DNA of 44,729 nt from Spongospora subterranea (lineage: Eukaryota > Endomyxa > Phytomyxea > Plasmodiophorida > Plasmodiophoridae). Made by a program: the position numbers and the translations under genes. Below are positions 21,382 through 32,437 of the stretch, piece after piece. Positions within the stretch are counted from its first letter, which is position 1, and each line of letters starts with the position of its first letter. The notes beneath the pieces are model-generated. The model was not told where the DNA came from and made no database searches. It was given only the letters and a program-made list of their open reading frames with translations. The DNA lies in contig OUQQ01000101.1 in the NCBI GenBank assembly GCA_900404475.1, positions 1 through 44,729 on the forward strand, written 5' to 3'.

Positions 21382-21954
21382 ATGCTGCAATATGCTGTTC
21401 AGCTCTTGACGACATCAGCTTCATTCCGCGAAAATTGGAATCAATCAATTTCACGGGAAGAGTTGTTTGAAGGAGAGAAGGCACATTTTATACCAATGGC
21501 AGGGAATCCAATGGGGAAGTCTTTGACCGTTCCGACCCAGAGACGTCTCAATATCGTTATGAACCTGTAAAAACAAAACCGCATATAGGAGGATTGACAA
21601 TTCCTATATTTGCTACTGTATATCCTGGTACAGGTCAGTCCAAAGTAAATCACGAAGAAAGGAGGATTCGCATTATATATGAGCATTTGAAGATTGCAGG
21701 ATTTATTGATAGAGCAGAGTAGTCAAGAGGGATACGAACAATTTGGGGGAATATTTCTCAATGTACTTCCTCTGAGCAAGGAGGCAATATTCAAAACTTA
21801 TGTGAAGCGCAAAGTAGTCGAGAAAGCTTTCAAAAGGGACATTCTCGATCGGAGATATCGAAACACTGACGTCAGCCATCTGATTGATGCTGAAACGAAT
21901 GGAATACCCAATTCAGAACTAAAACTTGCAGATTTGCAAACAATCTACTTTTGA
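21382..21954 (+). CDS. Doubtful two-exon gene, function unknown
   Basis: Two open frames in the same phase, ending at 21570 and 21954, can be joined by an intron from about 21567 to 21722 (CT|GTAAAA...AGTAG|T). The downstream part reads EGYEQFGGIFLNVLPLSKEA, then a Lys/Arg-rich helical stretch, and is open for more than 80 codons. A separate frame across 21490-21715 is also open and contains EVFDRSDPETSQYRYEPV. Both cannot be right in a single simple model. No family could be assigned and the true exon pattern is not resolved. Confidence 0.25.
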
Positions 21955-22490
21955 ACAAATCATTCGGAAAAAATTCTCGAATGAATCTGAAAACAAGAAT
22001 TGAAACCCTGATGCGCAATGATGAGACAGGGTAGTTGAATGACGCTTATTTTTTAGAGCTCTATTGTTGAGTGCTTCACCTTAAAAGCAAGTCTTACCTG
22101 TATGGTCGCCAGAAAGGGTCTAAGATGAAGGATGGAGTTTCACCTGCTTTGGTAAAGTAAAAGGAGCAGAGCCACGTTTATATCCTCTGACTTAATTTAG
22201 GGGCCGTAATGAGACCTGACAGGATACTTGCTGTAAGTCGAAGGCGACAAACCGCTTTACTTACTGTTTGATGAACAGCAGAGTGAGAAAACACTCACCA
22301 TTTCGACAATAAACACAGCGCAATCCGCATATATGACCCCAACAAATCCAGCAACAACAACATATGTAAAAAATGGAATTTTCATTCTCTGGCCAGGAAG
22401 TTGTCAGTTTTTTAATTGGGAACTTTGGAGATTTTTGTACGAATCTTCCGATGGTGGTGATATGGTTTTCTTCGCATCGCATCTGGCGCC

Positions 22491-22649
22491 ATGAACCTCG
22501 CTGTTCCTCTGTCGGAAGATGATACCACATGTTCACTGTATATTGTGAATATCTCGCTAGTGCTATGTGTGTACACCGTCTGTTACTGGCGGAAGAGGTT
22601 CCACCGTCAACGAGACTTATTCACCGAAACCCAGGAGGAATCGTACTAG
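22491..22649 (+). CDS. Small single-pass membrane protein (52 residues)
   Basis: A complete ATG-to-TAG frame encodes 52 residues. A short acidic leader is followed by one hydrophobic helix (SLYIVNISLVLCVYTVCYW), then a strongly basic WRKRFHRQR stop-transfer sequence and an acidic tail. This layout gives a predicted N-out, C-in single-pass protein. It lies 86 bases upstream of another tiny membrane protein on the same strand. I do not recognise it. A short chance ORF is possible, but the charge pattern around the helix is what a real membrane protein would show. Confidence 0.4.
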   Translation: MNLAVPLSEDDTTCSLYIVNISLVLCVYTVCYWRKRFHRQRDLFTETQEESY

Positions 22650-22735
22650 CTACAGGATCTGCTCTAATTCACGGGTGACTATGATTCGCCACCTTTATTA
22701 CTTGCTAAATTTTGTTGACCTGTAGGGCGTCCGCT

Positions 22736-22980
22736 ATGACAGGATTTATGAACTGCGCGTTGGACTTCAGCAAATTCGCAGTGAGAGAGCTAGCGAAGCC
22801 ACATATGTGGCCCTTTGCGGTTGGAGGAGTAATTACCCTCGTGGGAGCGTTCTATGTTCCAATCTCCGAACACGATGTGAAAATCAGCAGTAGGATATTT
22901 CAGCCTTTTAAATTTATTGTGTTCCCAATTTATCGCCAGAATTTGCCCATCCGGAGCTTGCACACGAGGAAAAGCATTGA
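22736..22980 (+). CDS. Probable mitochondrial ATP synthase subunit J (ATP18-like)
   Basis: Exons 22736-22889 and 22940-22980 flank a 50-nt intron (GCA|GTAGGA...CGCCAG|AAT) and give 64 residues. The protein has a single membrane segment in the context ELAKPHMWPFAVGGVITLVG. This matches the KPMWPFFxxG signature of fungal ATP synthase subunit i/j. The C-terminal KFAHPELAHEEKH recalls the RFAKGG-like tail of that family. Subunit J is a small inner-membrane protein at the dimer interface of the F1Fo ATP synthase. The size is normal for the family (about 60). The first two Met codons are both possible starts. Without a search, another small inner-membrane protein remains possible. Confidence 0.55.
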
Positions 22981-23154
22981 ATATGAAAGATTGACCAATC
23001 TCATGCACATCTGGCAGGACGACATTTTATAAGTTTTGAATACAATGAGTACTAAAGACAGCAGATTATAACTTTCAATGATCCAATCTACATTTCCATT
23101 CCATACACTTGAACGATGTGCTATCGAGACCATCGATTTTTATAAGTTTAAGTT

Positions 23155-26100
23155 TCATGAAGAAATGACGCCATTTGTAGAAAGAAGCGCCTTCTTCATT
23201 TCCAGCAGCTGAGGAGTCTTATCAAGACGCATCGTAAAGTCTGTGAAATCCGCACATGCGGCTCCCTTCATAACTGTGGTCCCGATTACATGAAACGCCT
23301 TGATCGCGGCTCGCAATATTTCTTGAGCAGAATCTCTACTCGCTTCCAACTTGTTCAGACGCAACTGTTCTTTGATGACCTATGCTGTCTCTGAAAACTC
23401 TGAAACGAATGTTAACTCTACAAAATACCAGTGTAAACCTAGCAGTCAAATCAGGAAGCATTTTTAAAACAGCATCTGGTCTTGATGATGATAAAGAGAT
23501 AATAATCAGAAAAGTTGTCATTTGCACATCCGGATCATCGAGAAGGCCGCTCTCTAAATCACTTATCAACGGGCGAAAAATTAAACAGAAAAACACAAAA
23601 TAGACTTCATACCTAAAACTGCAGAGAAGTTTGGAACCGAAACGACAGCGTTGGCGTGATCAGCAACCAGCGACTCAATACAAGAAAATACGGCGCGACG
23701 TAGCGCAATCCCATCGTCGACCTTTCGCTTAAATGGGCCATAATCTGCCTAAACAAACCAGTGAGACAAAGCATACCGGCAAAGGTAAAAACAGTACAAT
23801 ACCATTCGAACGAGCGAGGAGTCAGGTAAAGACTGCTGAAAGAGAAAGGGAATCAGGTCATCTAAACTTTCGATTAACGATGGGATCGGGGATGGGTCAC
23901 GAAGCAAAGCATTGACTGTCAGTAAAGCATGACGTCGCGTCGACAAATCAGGATCACGAAGCAAAGCGAGGAATGATGAGAGAGAATCTTTCAACTCTAT
24001 AGAGGATAGCGTTAGATCGAAAACTTTAAGCATAGGTAGTTCATTTTGACCTAATGACGAGGCCATATAGCGTAAGGATCCAAACATGACCGATCTGACA
24101 TTGGGGGAATGAGAGCTCAGTTGTTCTGTGATATTTGGAAGCGGGCTGTGATGCGACTCCTGGTAGATGCTGCATAATGACCCCAAGCATTGACTAACTG
24201 CCACCCTTACTCCCTAAGAAAAACATTAGGTAAACGTGACACCGTAAAATCTCACAGAAGGAACTTCGTCAGCACTATCAGCGTAGTTGATGAGTAGCGG
24301 AAGCAACGTCGATGGCATACTCCATTCTGAAGATCTAGACATGATGACCTAACAATAAACGCAAAGAAAAAACACAAGTGGAACGAGTATCAACCTGCTT
24401 AACAGACGATAGCAGCAAATAACGATGAATTGGACTATCTTCGAGATGATTCATTATTATCGGAAGCGTAGAGGCTTCGCTAAAAATAGCTACTTGGCCT
24501 GGAAATAACAACATTACGCTAAAGTTACGAAATTACGAGGGAACAAACCCAAGCTAGTGGATGCTGCCCATTTGCAATCCGCAGATGGATCGTCGAATCT
24601 TGCAATAAGCATGAATGGTAGATCTTTCAAGCCTTAAAATTTTCATAGATTGTGAAGGCGAAGATAAAGGAATTCTCAAAACATTAACCTGAAAGATCAG
24701 CCATCCGACCGACTTCTCCAATCGCTAGCAGCGCAACAAGCTGCATTTGCGACGATTGCTGTAGATGAACCATCAGCTTACTCTTTACTACTGAAAACTC
24801 ATATTAGAGTGGAGAGCCAGGACGCGGGAGTGATACCTTTATCAATGGGTTGATTGTTCTCCTGATCTGGCGCGGGTGTCGTGATGATTGTGGCAACCGC
24901 TTTACTGATGTTCGAAGCAGCGATTCGGTTGCACTCAGGATTACACTGGTCGAACACCAAATCCAGCAAACTATCTTTCGAAAATGAACCTCCAGAGGGC
25001 GACAAAAAAATCAATTTTTGTAGCAGTTCTGATAGAACGAGCAAACATGATGCCTAAAATCGATCAGAAAGCTAAAACGGCAGTTGCGCGCATTACCGGC
25101 AGCAAAGCGTTTTGTATTAACTTCGGTATATTACAGAAAAACAAATCAGGAGAAATTAAACTATCCGACGCCAAAACCGGCGTGAAGGAAACGATAAGAC
25201 GAGAAAGTATCTTGACACAAAGCTCAGCAAGATGCATATCGGAATCAACAAAACCTGATCATAGATTAGAGCAAATGTAAGGCACGGATGAAGCCATACG
25301 GTTTATCATCTCATCAGCACAAAGCCGAGCAAATTGTACGCTCACCAACCCTGAATGGTGCCTGATACAGGCATCAATAGTTTCAGCTGCCGCATAACGT
25401 AACGATGGGGAAGTTTTTCGGAGAAGCGATAACATTAGCAAAAGCGTTGACTCAGTCAATAGGGGACGCATGTCTTTTACAATATATTAGCAAATATTGA
25501 AAGGATGATGATACTATAAAATACCTAAATTGCACGATGCCGAAGTGACGCGTTTCAGAGCCCGCAGTGAGGCAAGGCGGGTGACCTACCAATACATTCA
25601 ATTAATGTCGCAGTTTGAGTGAGCAAATTTACTTCGTTTTGAAGCCGCAACGTGATTGTATGGAAAGATATCGTAATTAGTTCGGTGTCAAAGTGCGACC
25701 CGAACTTTGCCAGTATGATTGATATTGTGTCGAGGACAGCTTCTTTAACCACCTGATCGACATCCTACAAATGGAAATATGAAACTATAAAAAATATCAC
25801 GAAACCAGGAAATACCTGGGATTCTAGCTGAAAAGCAGCTGTAGAAAATATTTCCGACAGCACATCAGCGTCTTGCACAAAACTTATGAGAAACCCAAAT
25901 AACTTAGAAGAAGTGACAAAAACCTTGCAACTTGATACACTGGGAGACGCAAGCACCGAGCGATAAAGCAGCCGCTTTGGTCTTTGGTGACCCACTATTG
26001 CATCCCGTGATTGCAACACCTGCGATTTTCTGGACATTATCTGTGTATATGATGAGCAGTAACGAAGCATTGATCACACGACAAACGGTACCTGAAACAA

Positions 26101-28514
26101 TTCGTTGAACAAACGTTGCATTTTCTGAGACGATGTCGATTGACTGTTGCACGATTTGTTGCAAGCACCGAATGCCAAAGCGTAACAGACTGCATGAAAT
26201 TGGACTCGTTGACGCGATTTGAATGAGTTTAGAAACATAACTAACAATAAAAATGAACGAATCACCCTTGTGACCACATATTTCGGCCTACTCTGCAAAA
26301 ACTGAGAGCTCATAAAATTCCGGTAGTTGCACAGCATCGAGAAGGCAGAGGAAAACCGCCTCTTTCATCTAGTCTCTACATTATTGCAATGCAAAAAAAA
26401 CAGAATCGATTTACTTCTTCAGCTTCATTTTGGGATAACGCATTCAAAAGGTATGGTATGGCGCTCCTGATAACGGATTTATCTAGCAGCCCAGACCATG
26501 ATTTGAGAATTAAGGTAAATGCGATGAAAGCCTAAAATACGACTTAGATCTCAAAAGGACGGCGGGCATGGTTTTGGTACCTGCAACCTAACAAGAGGAT
26601 TACGATCACTGAAACAGTTAAGAAGAACGTTGCTAAACTGATGAATATAATGGTTTGTGGCGCCTGTAAACGAGTAAAATATCGTCCGAGAATTATCCTA
26701 CATATCAACTACCTGTAGGCGCATGTTTCACAAATGCCACTATTAAAGAAATCGCATCTTTCCTAAGTTTCCATGTCTGATCTATGGCATCTTGAACATC
26801 GAAATCCTCCGCATCATCCCATTCGTCCTTTGACGTATAAAAACCAAAACAAATTCCAAGCAAAACACTTTACCCCATCCGCGTTTCCATCAAAAGATGA
26901 CCGCAATTCTTCGCGTTCCTTCAAGGATGCCTTAGAAGTGATAGCAATCAATTCACATTCTAACCATAGGATCGTCAACGAAGTTCGGATCGAATCGAGC
27001 TAGACGGCAGCATGCTTCAACAATATTGGGAAAAAATGGCATCACCTCCATTGAACAATTGATCAATATTGCTTCGCAAGCCTGTAAAAAACGTCAAAAG
27101 CGTTAAAAAAATCGACGTGAAGCGAGGACCTGCAAGCAGTTTTCCTGGAGTTCCGTGTTCGACGCCTCGGTGGAAATTGTTGTTTCATGATTCGTACTGG
27201 AAAACTTTAATAACAGGGGCACGATTTGGTTGAGCCAAGGAGTAACCCTTGAACCGACCGAACGACATATTGCTGAAAAACGACTTAATAAAATTATGAG
27301 GAAGAGGGCAGCAGGTATACTTCCGACTGTTTGAATATGGAAATACAAACTGGTGAAAGGACCTACAGTATGTATGAAAAGTTCAGTTGAGCAAACATCG
27401 AAGCCAAACTCACCAGGCTGCTCAATTTGATTGATAATGGCACGAAAAAATTGTTCTAGTATCTCAGATGATGCAAAACATAATATGCTACCACTAAAGG
27501 CGATTACTCGCCTTCGTACTCCAAAGTCGCAGTTGGATGTCAAAAGTCTCAACACCTGCAAAGTTTTCAAAAATTAGCAGGAAGCAGAAAGGCCGTTTTC
27601 AAGAACCTGATCAACTATCATTCCGTGAAACTCCGCTATTCGGCTGCCAAAGCGTTTGACGAGGTCTTTCAAAAGATCAATACATATCACCTGCGCATCT
27701 ATAGGCTGAATCAAAATACAATGTAGCAGAGTGTTAGCAACTAGCATATACCAATAGGAGCAGGAAAATCAAGAGTTGTGATGGCTGACGGTTGGGGCGG
27801 TAGTAAAAGGCTCTGAGAAGCATCAGCCGCTAATCCATACAGAAAGTATGGAATCAGAGAAGAAGATAGTTTTTGCCCTAGTAATCTCGCAATATCAGTA
27901 AGCAACTGAAGTTCAATGGCGAACGACGAACCCATATCATCAGGCGCAGAGTTAATCACAGCACGTATTCCAATAGAATAAATGTCACGAAGTTCTTCTT
28001 TACCGACTAATACCAACTCAGCTTAAGGAATGTTAATAACGATTAGGGACCGGAGCCAAGGGAAATCACCCAATTTAACCGCAATTGCTAAGACTTGATC
28101 GGCGTCAAATTTGCCAACAATAGCCGATAAACTATCAGATAAATCAAATACGTGTACAGCGGCTTGCTGTATAAACTAAACTGACCACTTCACAGCAATG
28201 GATTGAACATCGTTTGACTACGATAAGCATTTTAGCGCAAATCCAGCAGATTCGTATTGTACAAAGTGGTCACCTGATCATTAAGATGTAAGACAATGAC
28301 ATCAGTAATCGGGCGTTGCAGAGTCTTGTCTAGAATCTCAACTGATTGCAGCTCCGATGTCAGGTCACTGATGGCCATGAATCTTTCATCCTTATCGTGG
28401 TGTTGTGCCTGCACAATCGGAGCGTCAATCGGTAAATCCAGAAAACAGTAATGGAAATATCACCCCATCCAGCAGCCGAATGATCTTTTGCGAGTTATTA
28501 TTGGGCATGGACAT
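23155..28514 (-). CDS. CAND1: CAND1, cullin-associated NEDD8-dissociated protein
   Basis: CAND1 is a HEAT-repeat protein that binds unneddylated cullin-RBX1 and exchanges substrate receptors of SCF ubiquitin ligases. The gene is split into many exons with introns of about 50 nt. The first four are 28514-28464, 28408-28274, 28217-28186 and 28131 to about 28080. Family landmarks run in order on the minus strand: NNSQKIIRLLDG, DKDERFMAISDLTSELQ, DVQSIAVKCLSAIVGKF, GKEELRDIYSIGIRAVI (near 28010), VKEAVLDTISIILAKFG (near 25750), FLALLRDPDLSTRRHALLTV (near 24000), ESGLLDDPDVQMTTFLI (near 23550), and the end at RLDKTPQLLEMKKALL. Human CAND1 has 1230 residues, and this locus is long enough for a full copy. 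Middle exon borders were not all worked out. Identity is very secure. Confidence 0.92.
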
Positions 28515-28544
28515 GAATCGTAAACACGTATCAATTCGCTTTGT

Positions 28545-29029
28545 GCGCAACTGCGGAAACTGCTTTGAAAGTCGCGGGTGCGGAAAGTGATGTCCTTAAG
28601 TCGCGCGCAACTGGGAATAAAGTTCGGCCCCACAATTGCCAAGATTCCGGAAATTCGTCTCGCCGAAAGGGAAAAGCTATCGAGACTAATCACTCTAACG
28701 CCAAAACCGGGAAAAAATGGCATGTGTTGAATGTACAGGACGCGAAAAAATGCAATGTTGTCATAAACATCATAAAAACCATGAATATAAATTGACATGG
28801 TCCGATGTCAAATCCAGTGAGCCACATTCATGAAAGAAATCGACTGCTTGTACATAGTAATAAATTTCAGGGTTGTTTCGGGTCGGTGTTGATATGAAAA
28901 ACAAGTTAAGGCCTGGATATCGGTTCGACATCAAGCGCATGAGTTCCTGCACAGCAGTTTCATACCAGAAGATGACTGCTCAGGCAATTTCTGTTCCAAC
29001 TAAAAACGAACGCCCGACAGATGTACAAT
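28545..29029 (-). other. Minus-strand exon-like frame beside CAND1
   Basis: A minus-strand frame at 28952-28770 reads QELMRLMSNRYPGLNLFF and then YYYVQAVDFFHECGSLDL. It has coding-like composition and could be the last exon of a small gene whose earlier exon contains repeat copy A (29207-29030). The joining intron could not be phased. I do not recognise the product. The remaining part (28545-28760) is the upstream region of CAND1. Confidence 0.25.
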
Positions 29030-29207
29030 AACCCTAAACTCAACTTCATCAGATGGAATGTCTTCAAGAAACTGGGTTCGAAATAGCATTGTGAATTGAA
29101 TGGAGACCAGCTCAACGAGTTCGTCGAACACCAACGTGCAGCAAGCCAGGAAAGCGCCTGCTGCTTCAGAATTTACAGTGGTAAATCGGGCAACAATCAA
29201 TAGATAA
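29030..29207 (-). repeat. Diverged repeat, copy A (inverted, open frame)
   Basis: Read on the minus strand, this copy contains GAAGCAGCAGGCGCTTTCC, then TTCGACGAACTCGTTGAGCT, and ends with CCATCTGATGAAGTTGAGT. The same blocks recur in the plus-strand copies B, C and D to the right. In copy A the frame is open and translates as EAAGAFLACC, FDELVELVS and IPSDEVEF, whereas the other copies are interrupted by stops. Confidence 0.6.
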
Positions 29208-29280
29208 CCCATATTCAATCAACTCTAGTCAATCCATCTTATGAATTCGACTTTTGATCAAGAAACAGAGGGGTTAAGAA

Positions 29281-29990
29281 TTGATTTTTAGCCAAAATGT
29301 CACTGTGAAATCAAAATCTCTCAACTGTTATGGGGAGCAGGAAAAGCGTTTGCCGCCTCGCTGCACGTTTATATTTGACAATCTCATAGGCTGGTCCCCA
29401 GAAAATTTCACTATTTCCGAAAAAATCATTGCACTGCCATTCCGTCTGATGAGGTCGTGCTTCTAATATAAGAACTACTCTTAAAAGGCTTACCAATCAG
29501 TTTTATCCAAACTGTTAAATTCAATTTTATAGAAATGTTCAGCAGAGCAGCAAACGCGTTTTGCCGGCCTTGCGGCACGCTTAAACTTGACGAATTCGTT
29601 GAGCTGGTCCCCAGAATATTTCAATAAATTGAATTCACAATGACATTTCGGATAAAAATCATGGATAGCCCCTCATCAAACAATTGCGTTTGGAGCCATT
29701 TCATCTGATGAAGTTGAGTGTCTGATTTGAGAAGTACTCTCCAATGACTTCAAGAACCAGAGGAATTATCAACTGAATTATCGAAATGTTCTGAGCAGCA
29801 GCAAGGGCGTTTTGCCGGCCTTAAGATACGTTCAAGTTTGACGAGCTCACTGAGCTCGTTTCGAGAACATTTCACGAAATTACAATGATATTTTGGATAA
29901 AAATCAAAATCAATTGATACCTCGATTCAGCCAATTTTTTCAAAGCCATTCCATCTGATGAGATGAAGTTTCTGATTTAAAAAACTTTTT
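29281..29990 (+). repeat. Diverged tandem repeat, copies B, C and D
   Basis: Three plus-strand units of about 200-230 bases lie at roughly 29281-29480, 29520-29750 and 29760-29990. Each has a GAGCAG(C/G)A(A/G)...GCGTTT(T)GCCG block, then a block around TTGACGA(A/G)(T/C)TC, and a right block (C)CATT(C/T)C(A/G)TCTGATGA. Copy C shares TTCGTTGAGCTGGTC exactly with copy A. Stop codons interrupt the frames, so these look like decayed copies of a gene fragment or of a non-autonomous mobile element. I found no terminal inverted repeats. Confidence 0.6.
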
Positions 29991-30078
29991 TCCAACATCC
30001 TGCCGGGTTTGAAAAGCTGCGAGCTTACACGACGTCATCAAGAATTATTACATGGAGTACGGTTCATGATTCAAATCT

Positions 30079-30438
30079 CTACCGATTAGTCTCCAAAACG
30101 CGTGTAGGATTATTGTAAGTCAGCCTGGGTACTTCTTTCCCAAGGCGGAATATTGCCTGGATTATCATCTCTTGTACGTAACCGCTAAGCCGGCATTCAT
30201 GCGCTTGTTCGCGAACCGATCCTCGGCGATTGCATAGTGCACTTACGGACGATGTACTGCCATAATGGTCGTTGTAGCAACTGGCCCAGTAAGTACAAAG
30301 GCAGATGCGGCGTGATCGTAACCCTAGAGGCACAATCTCACAAAACAACAACCAGGTAATCAATGACACTTCAATAATGAAGAAATTTGCCCATCCCGTG
30401 AAGGAAGACGAGACGGGACAAGCAGTGGGGGCAGTCAC
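30079..30438 (-). CDS. Small unrecognised gene, three exons
   Basis: Minus-strand exons about 30438-30370, 30323-30247 and 30184-30079 join in frame with introns of 46 and 62 nt, both with good borders (GAA|GTGTCA...CTCTAG; CC|GTAAGT...CTTAG). The product contains SSSFTGWANFFIIEGYDHAA, then AFVLTGPVATTTIMAV (a weak hydrophobic helix), and ends RLTYNNPTRVLETNR. No ATG was found for the first exon, so the start may lie in a further upstream exon, possibly overlapping the 5' end of the divergent PSMG2 gene. The family is unknown; a small mitochondrial or ER membrane protein is one possibility. Confidence 0.4.
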   Translation of the reverse strand: MTAPTACPVSSSFTGWANFFIIEVSLITWLLFCEIVPLGLRSRRICLCTYWASCYNDHYGSTSSVSALCNRRGSVREQAHECRLSGYVQEMIIQAIFRLGKEVPRLTYNNPTRVLETNR

Positions 30439-30501
30439 CAGTCGGGCAAGAGGAACACCGTGCCGGCGTACACCCGTATCAGCTCACAGTTATCGGCCGG
30501 G

Positions 30502-31537
30502 ATGAAGTTTGTCGCCAAAGATCGTGGAATTACTGACGACGCCCCGTCATTTTTCAAGGGCAGCACACTCATCTGGGTTCGTTAAAATTTACTAGTTATG
30601 CACAATCATCAAACTTTTATGTTTTTCAAGTTTTTCTTTCGCTGTCCATAATATACGACTTTTGAATTCTGTCTGCTGCAGCCGGTAGTTAGTATCGGCA
30701 ACGTTGGGCAGCTGTGCGTTGATGTTCTCCATGCATCGGCATTTGTTATGGAGCTTAAAAGGGTAGGTTCGACTAAAAACTGGCAGCTTCGTACTGTTAA
30801 GATATCAATTCCAGGTCGGCTCTCTTTTTGACCGCGACGTGCTTCCTCTAGTAGGATATTGCCAGCCATGTTCTATAGAGGGAAAAGCTGAGTTAGCACT
30901 TTCTTTGGAAGTTTACCATTCTTCTCGCTGGAACATAACTGTTGTTCAACAGCGCGCTCCGATTATTCAAGTTCGTTTGTGATTTCTTCAAAAGAACGTT
31001 GTTGACTTCATTCCGTAGAATCAGCATGAACCGTTTTGTAAGCGTGCCGCCGAATGGATCGCCTCGGTCGGCTTCGATGAAGTTCTCCTCCTCTGCAGCT
31101 CTCCTGCGTATCGACGAGGTGACAACGAACTTGAAAGTGATGTCCAGTTCAACTACCAGGCCAGTCAATTAACAACCGGACTGGGCAAGTCCATGCAGTT
31201 GCTAGAGTGGCGACGATTCTGTTCATCCCAGTTCAATCATCTGCTCGACGGTTTAGTGGGCAACGAAGACGAAGAATTTGCGCTTCCTTTCGTAGGAACT
31301 GGTTCTCTCAGACCAATGTTCAGTGAATGCCAAAAACTGTCAATCCCAGTGGCAACGATTCTGTCATTCGTGAACGAAGGAGACAACTCGGTTGATGGGC
31401 TCGTGCAGTGTAGCATTGTGTATTCTTTGCTGTGTCAATTGCGGGGTTGTGTTGTTGATCGACCGGATTGGATAACGCCACCCGAATGGGAACTGGTGTT
31501 TGGATTTGAGCGCGATCCGTCAATGTACATCCTTTAA
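30502..31537 (+). CDS. PSMG2: Proteasome assembly chaperone 2 (PSMG2/PAC2)
   Basis: Exons 30502-30576, 30682-30762, 30815-30970 and 31019-31537 are all phase 0 and give 276 residues. Human PSMG2 has 264. With PSMG1 this chaperone guides assembly of the 20S proteasome alpha ring. Conserved parts appear in order: STLIWPVVSIGNVGQLCVD, DRDVLPLVGYCQPC, SLEVYHSSRWNITVVQQRAP, HEPFCKRAAEWIASVGFDEV, then SLRPMFSECQ, ATILSFVNEGDN and, near the C-terminus, ITPPEWELVFG. This matches the family's F(V/L)(N/S)EGDN and PxxWxxLFG motifs. The first intron (105 nt) is longer than the others (52, 48 nt). The start ATG is the first in frame. Confidence 0.93.
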
Positions 31538-32437
31538 TACATCATAATTTCTAGATACGTATTTCGCTGTGATTATTGGGGTATGAACTCTCATCAATCC
31601 ATGTGAATCGAGGACTTGAAACTAGTGCACAAGGTACAGCGACCTTTACCGTGTTCAACTGCATTTTTATATGGCTGCATTAAAAGTCAACATGGTGGAC
31701 TATAAACGGCATCATCAATTCCGAAAAAATCCCATTGACGTCTTTCAGTGAAACCCTCGATTGTTTGAAATCGAAAAAAATAGCATCTTCAACTCCTGGC
31801 TGCAGGAAAATCGCGAAGATGTAAACACGAAACGGCAATGCTTTGAGACATTCCTCAAACAGCGGATTGGCACAGTTCTATACACAACTTCTGTCCCAAA
31901 ATCATTTAGGGAGAGATCTGATGTTGAACGCAAGTAAAAGATCTCCCACGACAAGTAGACTTGAAAGCGGTTATCATTTCCCGTCCATTTGTTGTGTGAG
32001 CGCATCCGGGCGTGGCGGCAGCAAGGGAGGAGTCACCACCAGCCGCCAGCCCAGCATCAACCAAGTTATCAACCAGCAGCAGTGACTGAGGCCAGCCCCC
32101 CCCTGTAGGGGTCCGGCACACAGTTGCAACAAATGCCCGTCGCCCATAGATGCACCATGCGTCACCTGTTATGAAGGCGGGAAGGTCGTGTGTGTTTTGT
32201 TGCCTTGTCCATACACCTCCAGCACGTCTCCCGCCAAATATATCTCTCGGATCAGAGCTAATGCTGTAGTCACGTTTCCTGCGAGATCATTTATCAACGA
32301 AATCGAAATTTAGCGGAAGGGTGATTGGCGGATCGCCAGGCGCCGACACGACCGGCGGCGTGGCAGAGCCGGCGGCGTCATCTCGGTGGGGCGACGCATG
32401 GAGGAAGGAACTACACGTGCCCTAATTCATCCATCAC
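31538..32437. other. Intergenic, promoter region of the DENN gene
   Basis: This 0.9-kb stretch lies between two plus-strand genes. It contains GC-rich, low-complexity sequence (32090-32110 and 32320-32400) but no frame with family resemblance. The C-run near 32096 and CGGCGG-type elements suggest a promoter or 5' leader for the large gene that follows. Confidence 0.35.

Noticed and set aside
21412..21560. FKBP-like string (INFTGR ... NGEVFDRSD)
   Set aside because: A stop lies between the two pieces and the downstream VIKGW-type core of FKBPs is absent.
21694..21954. Resemblance of FGGIFLNVLPLSK to the start of a paired (PAX) DNA-binding domain
   Set aside because: Only the first ten or so residues fit the GGVFVNGRPLP pattern; the helices that follow do not match, and a PAX gene would not agree with the rest of the gene set.
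28152..28200. A 19-22 nt mini-intron in the CAND1 gene
   Set aside because: A 54-nt intron (28132-28185) with normal borders restores the CAND1 sequence (AVKCLSAIVGKF), so no unusual tiny intron is needed.
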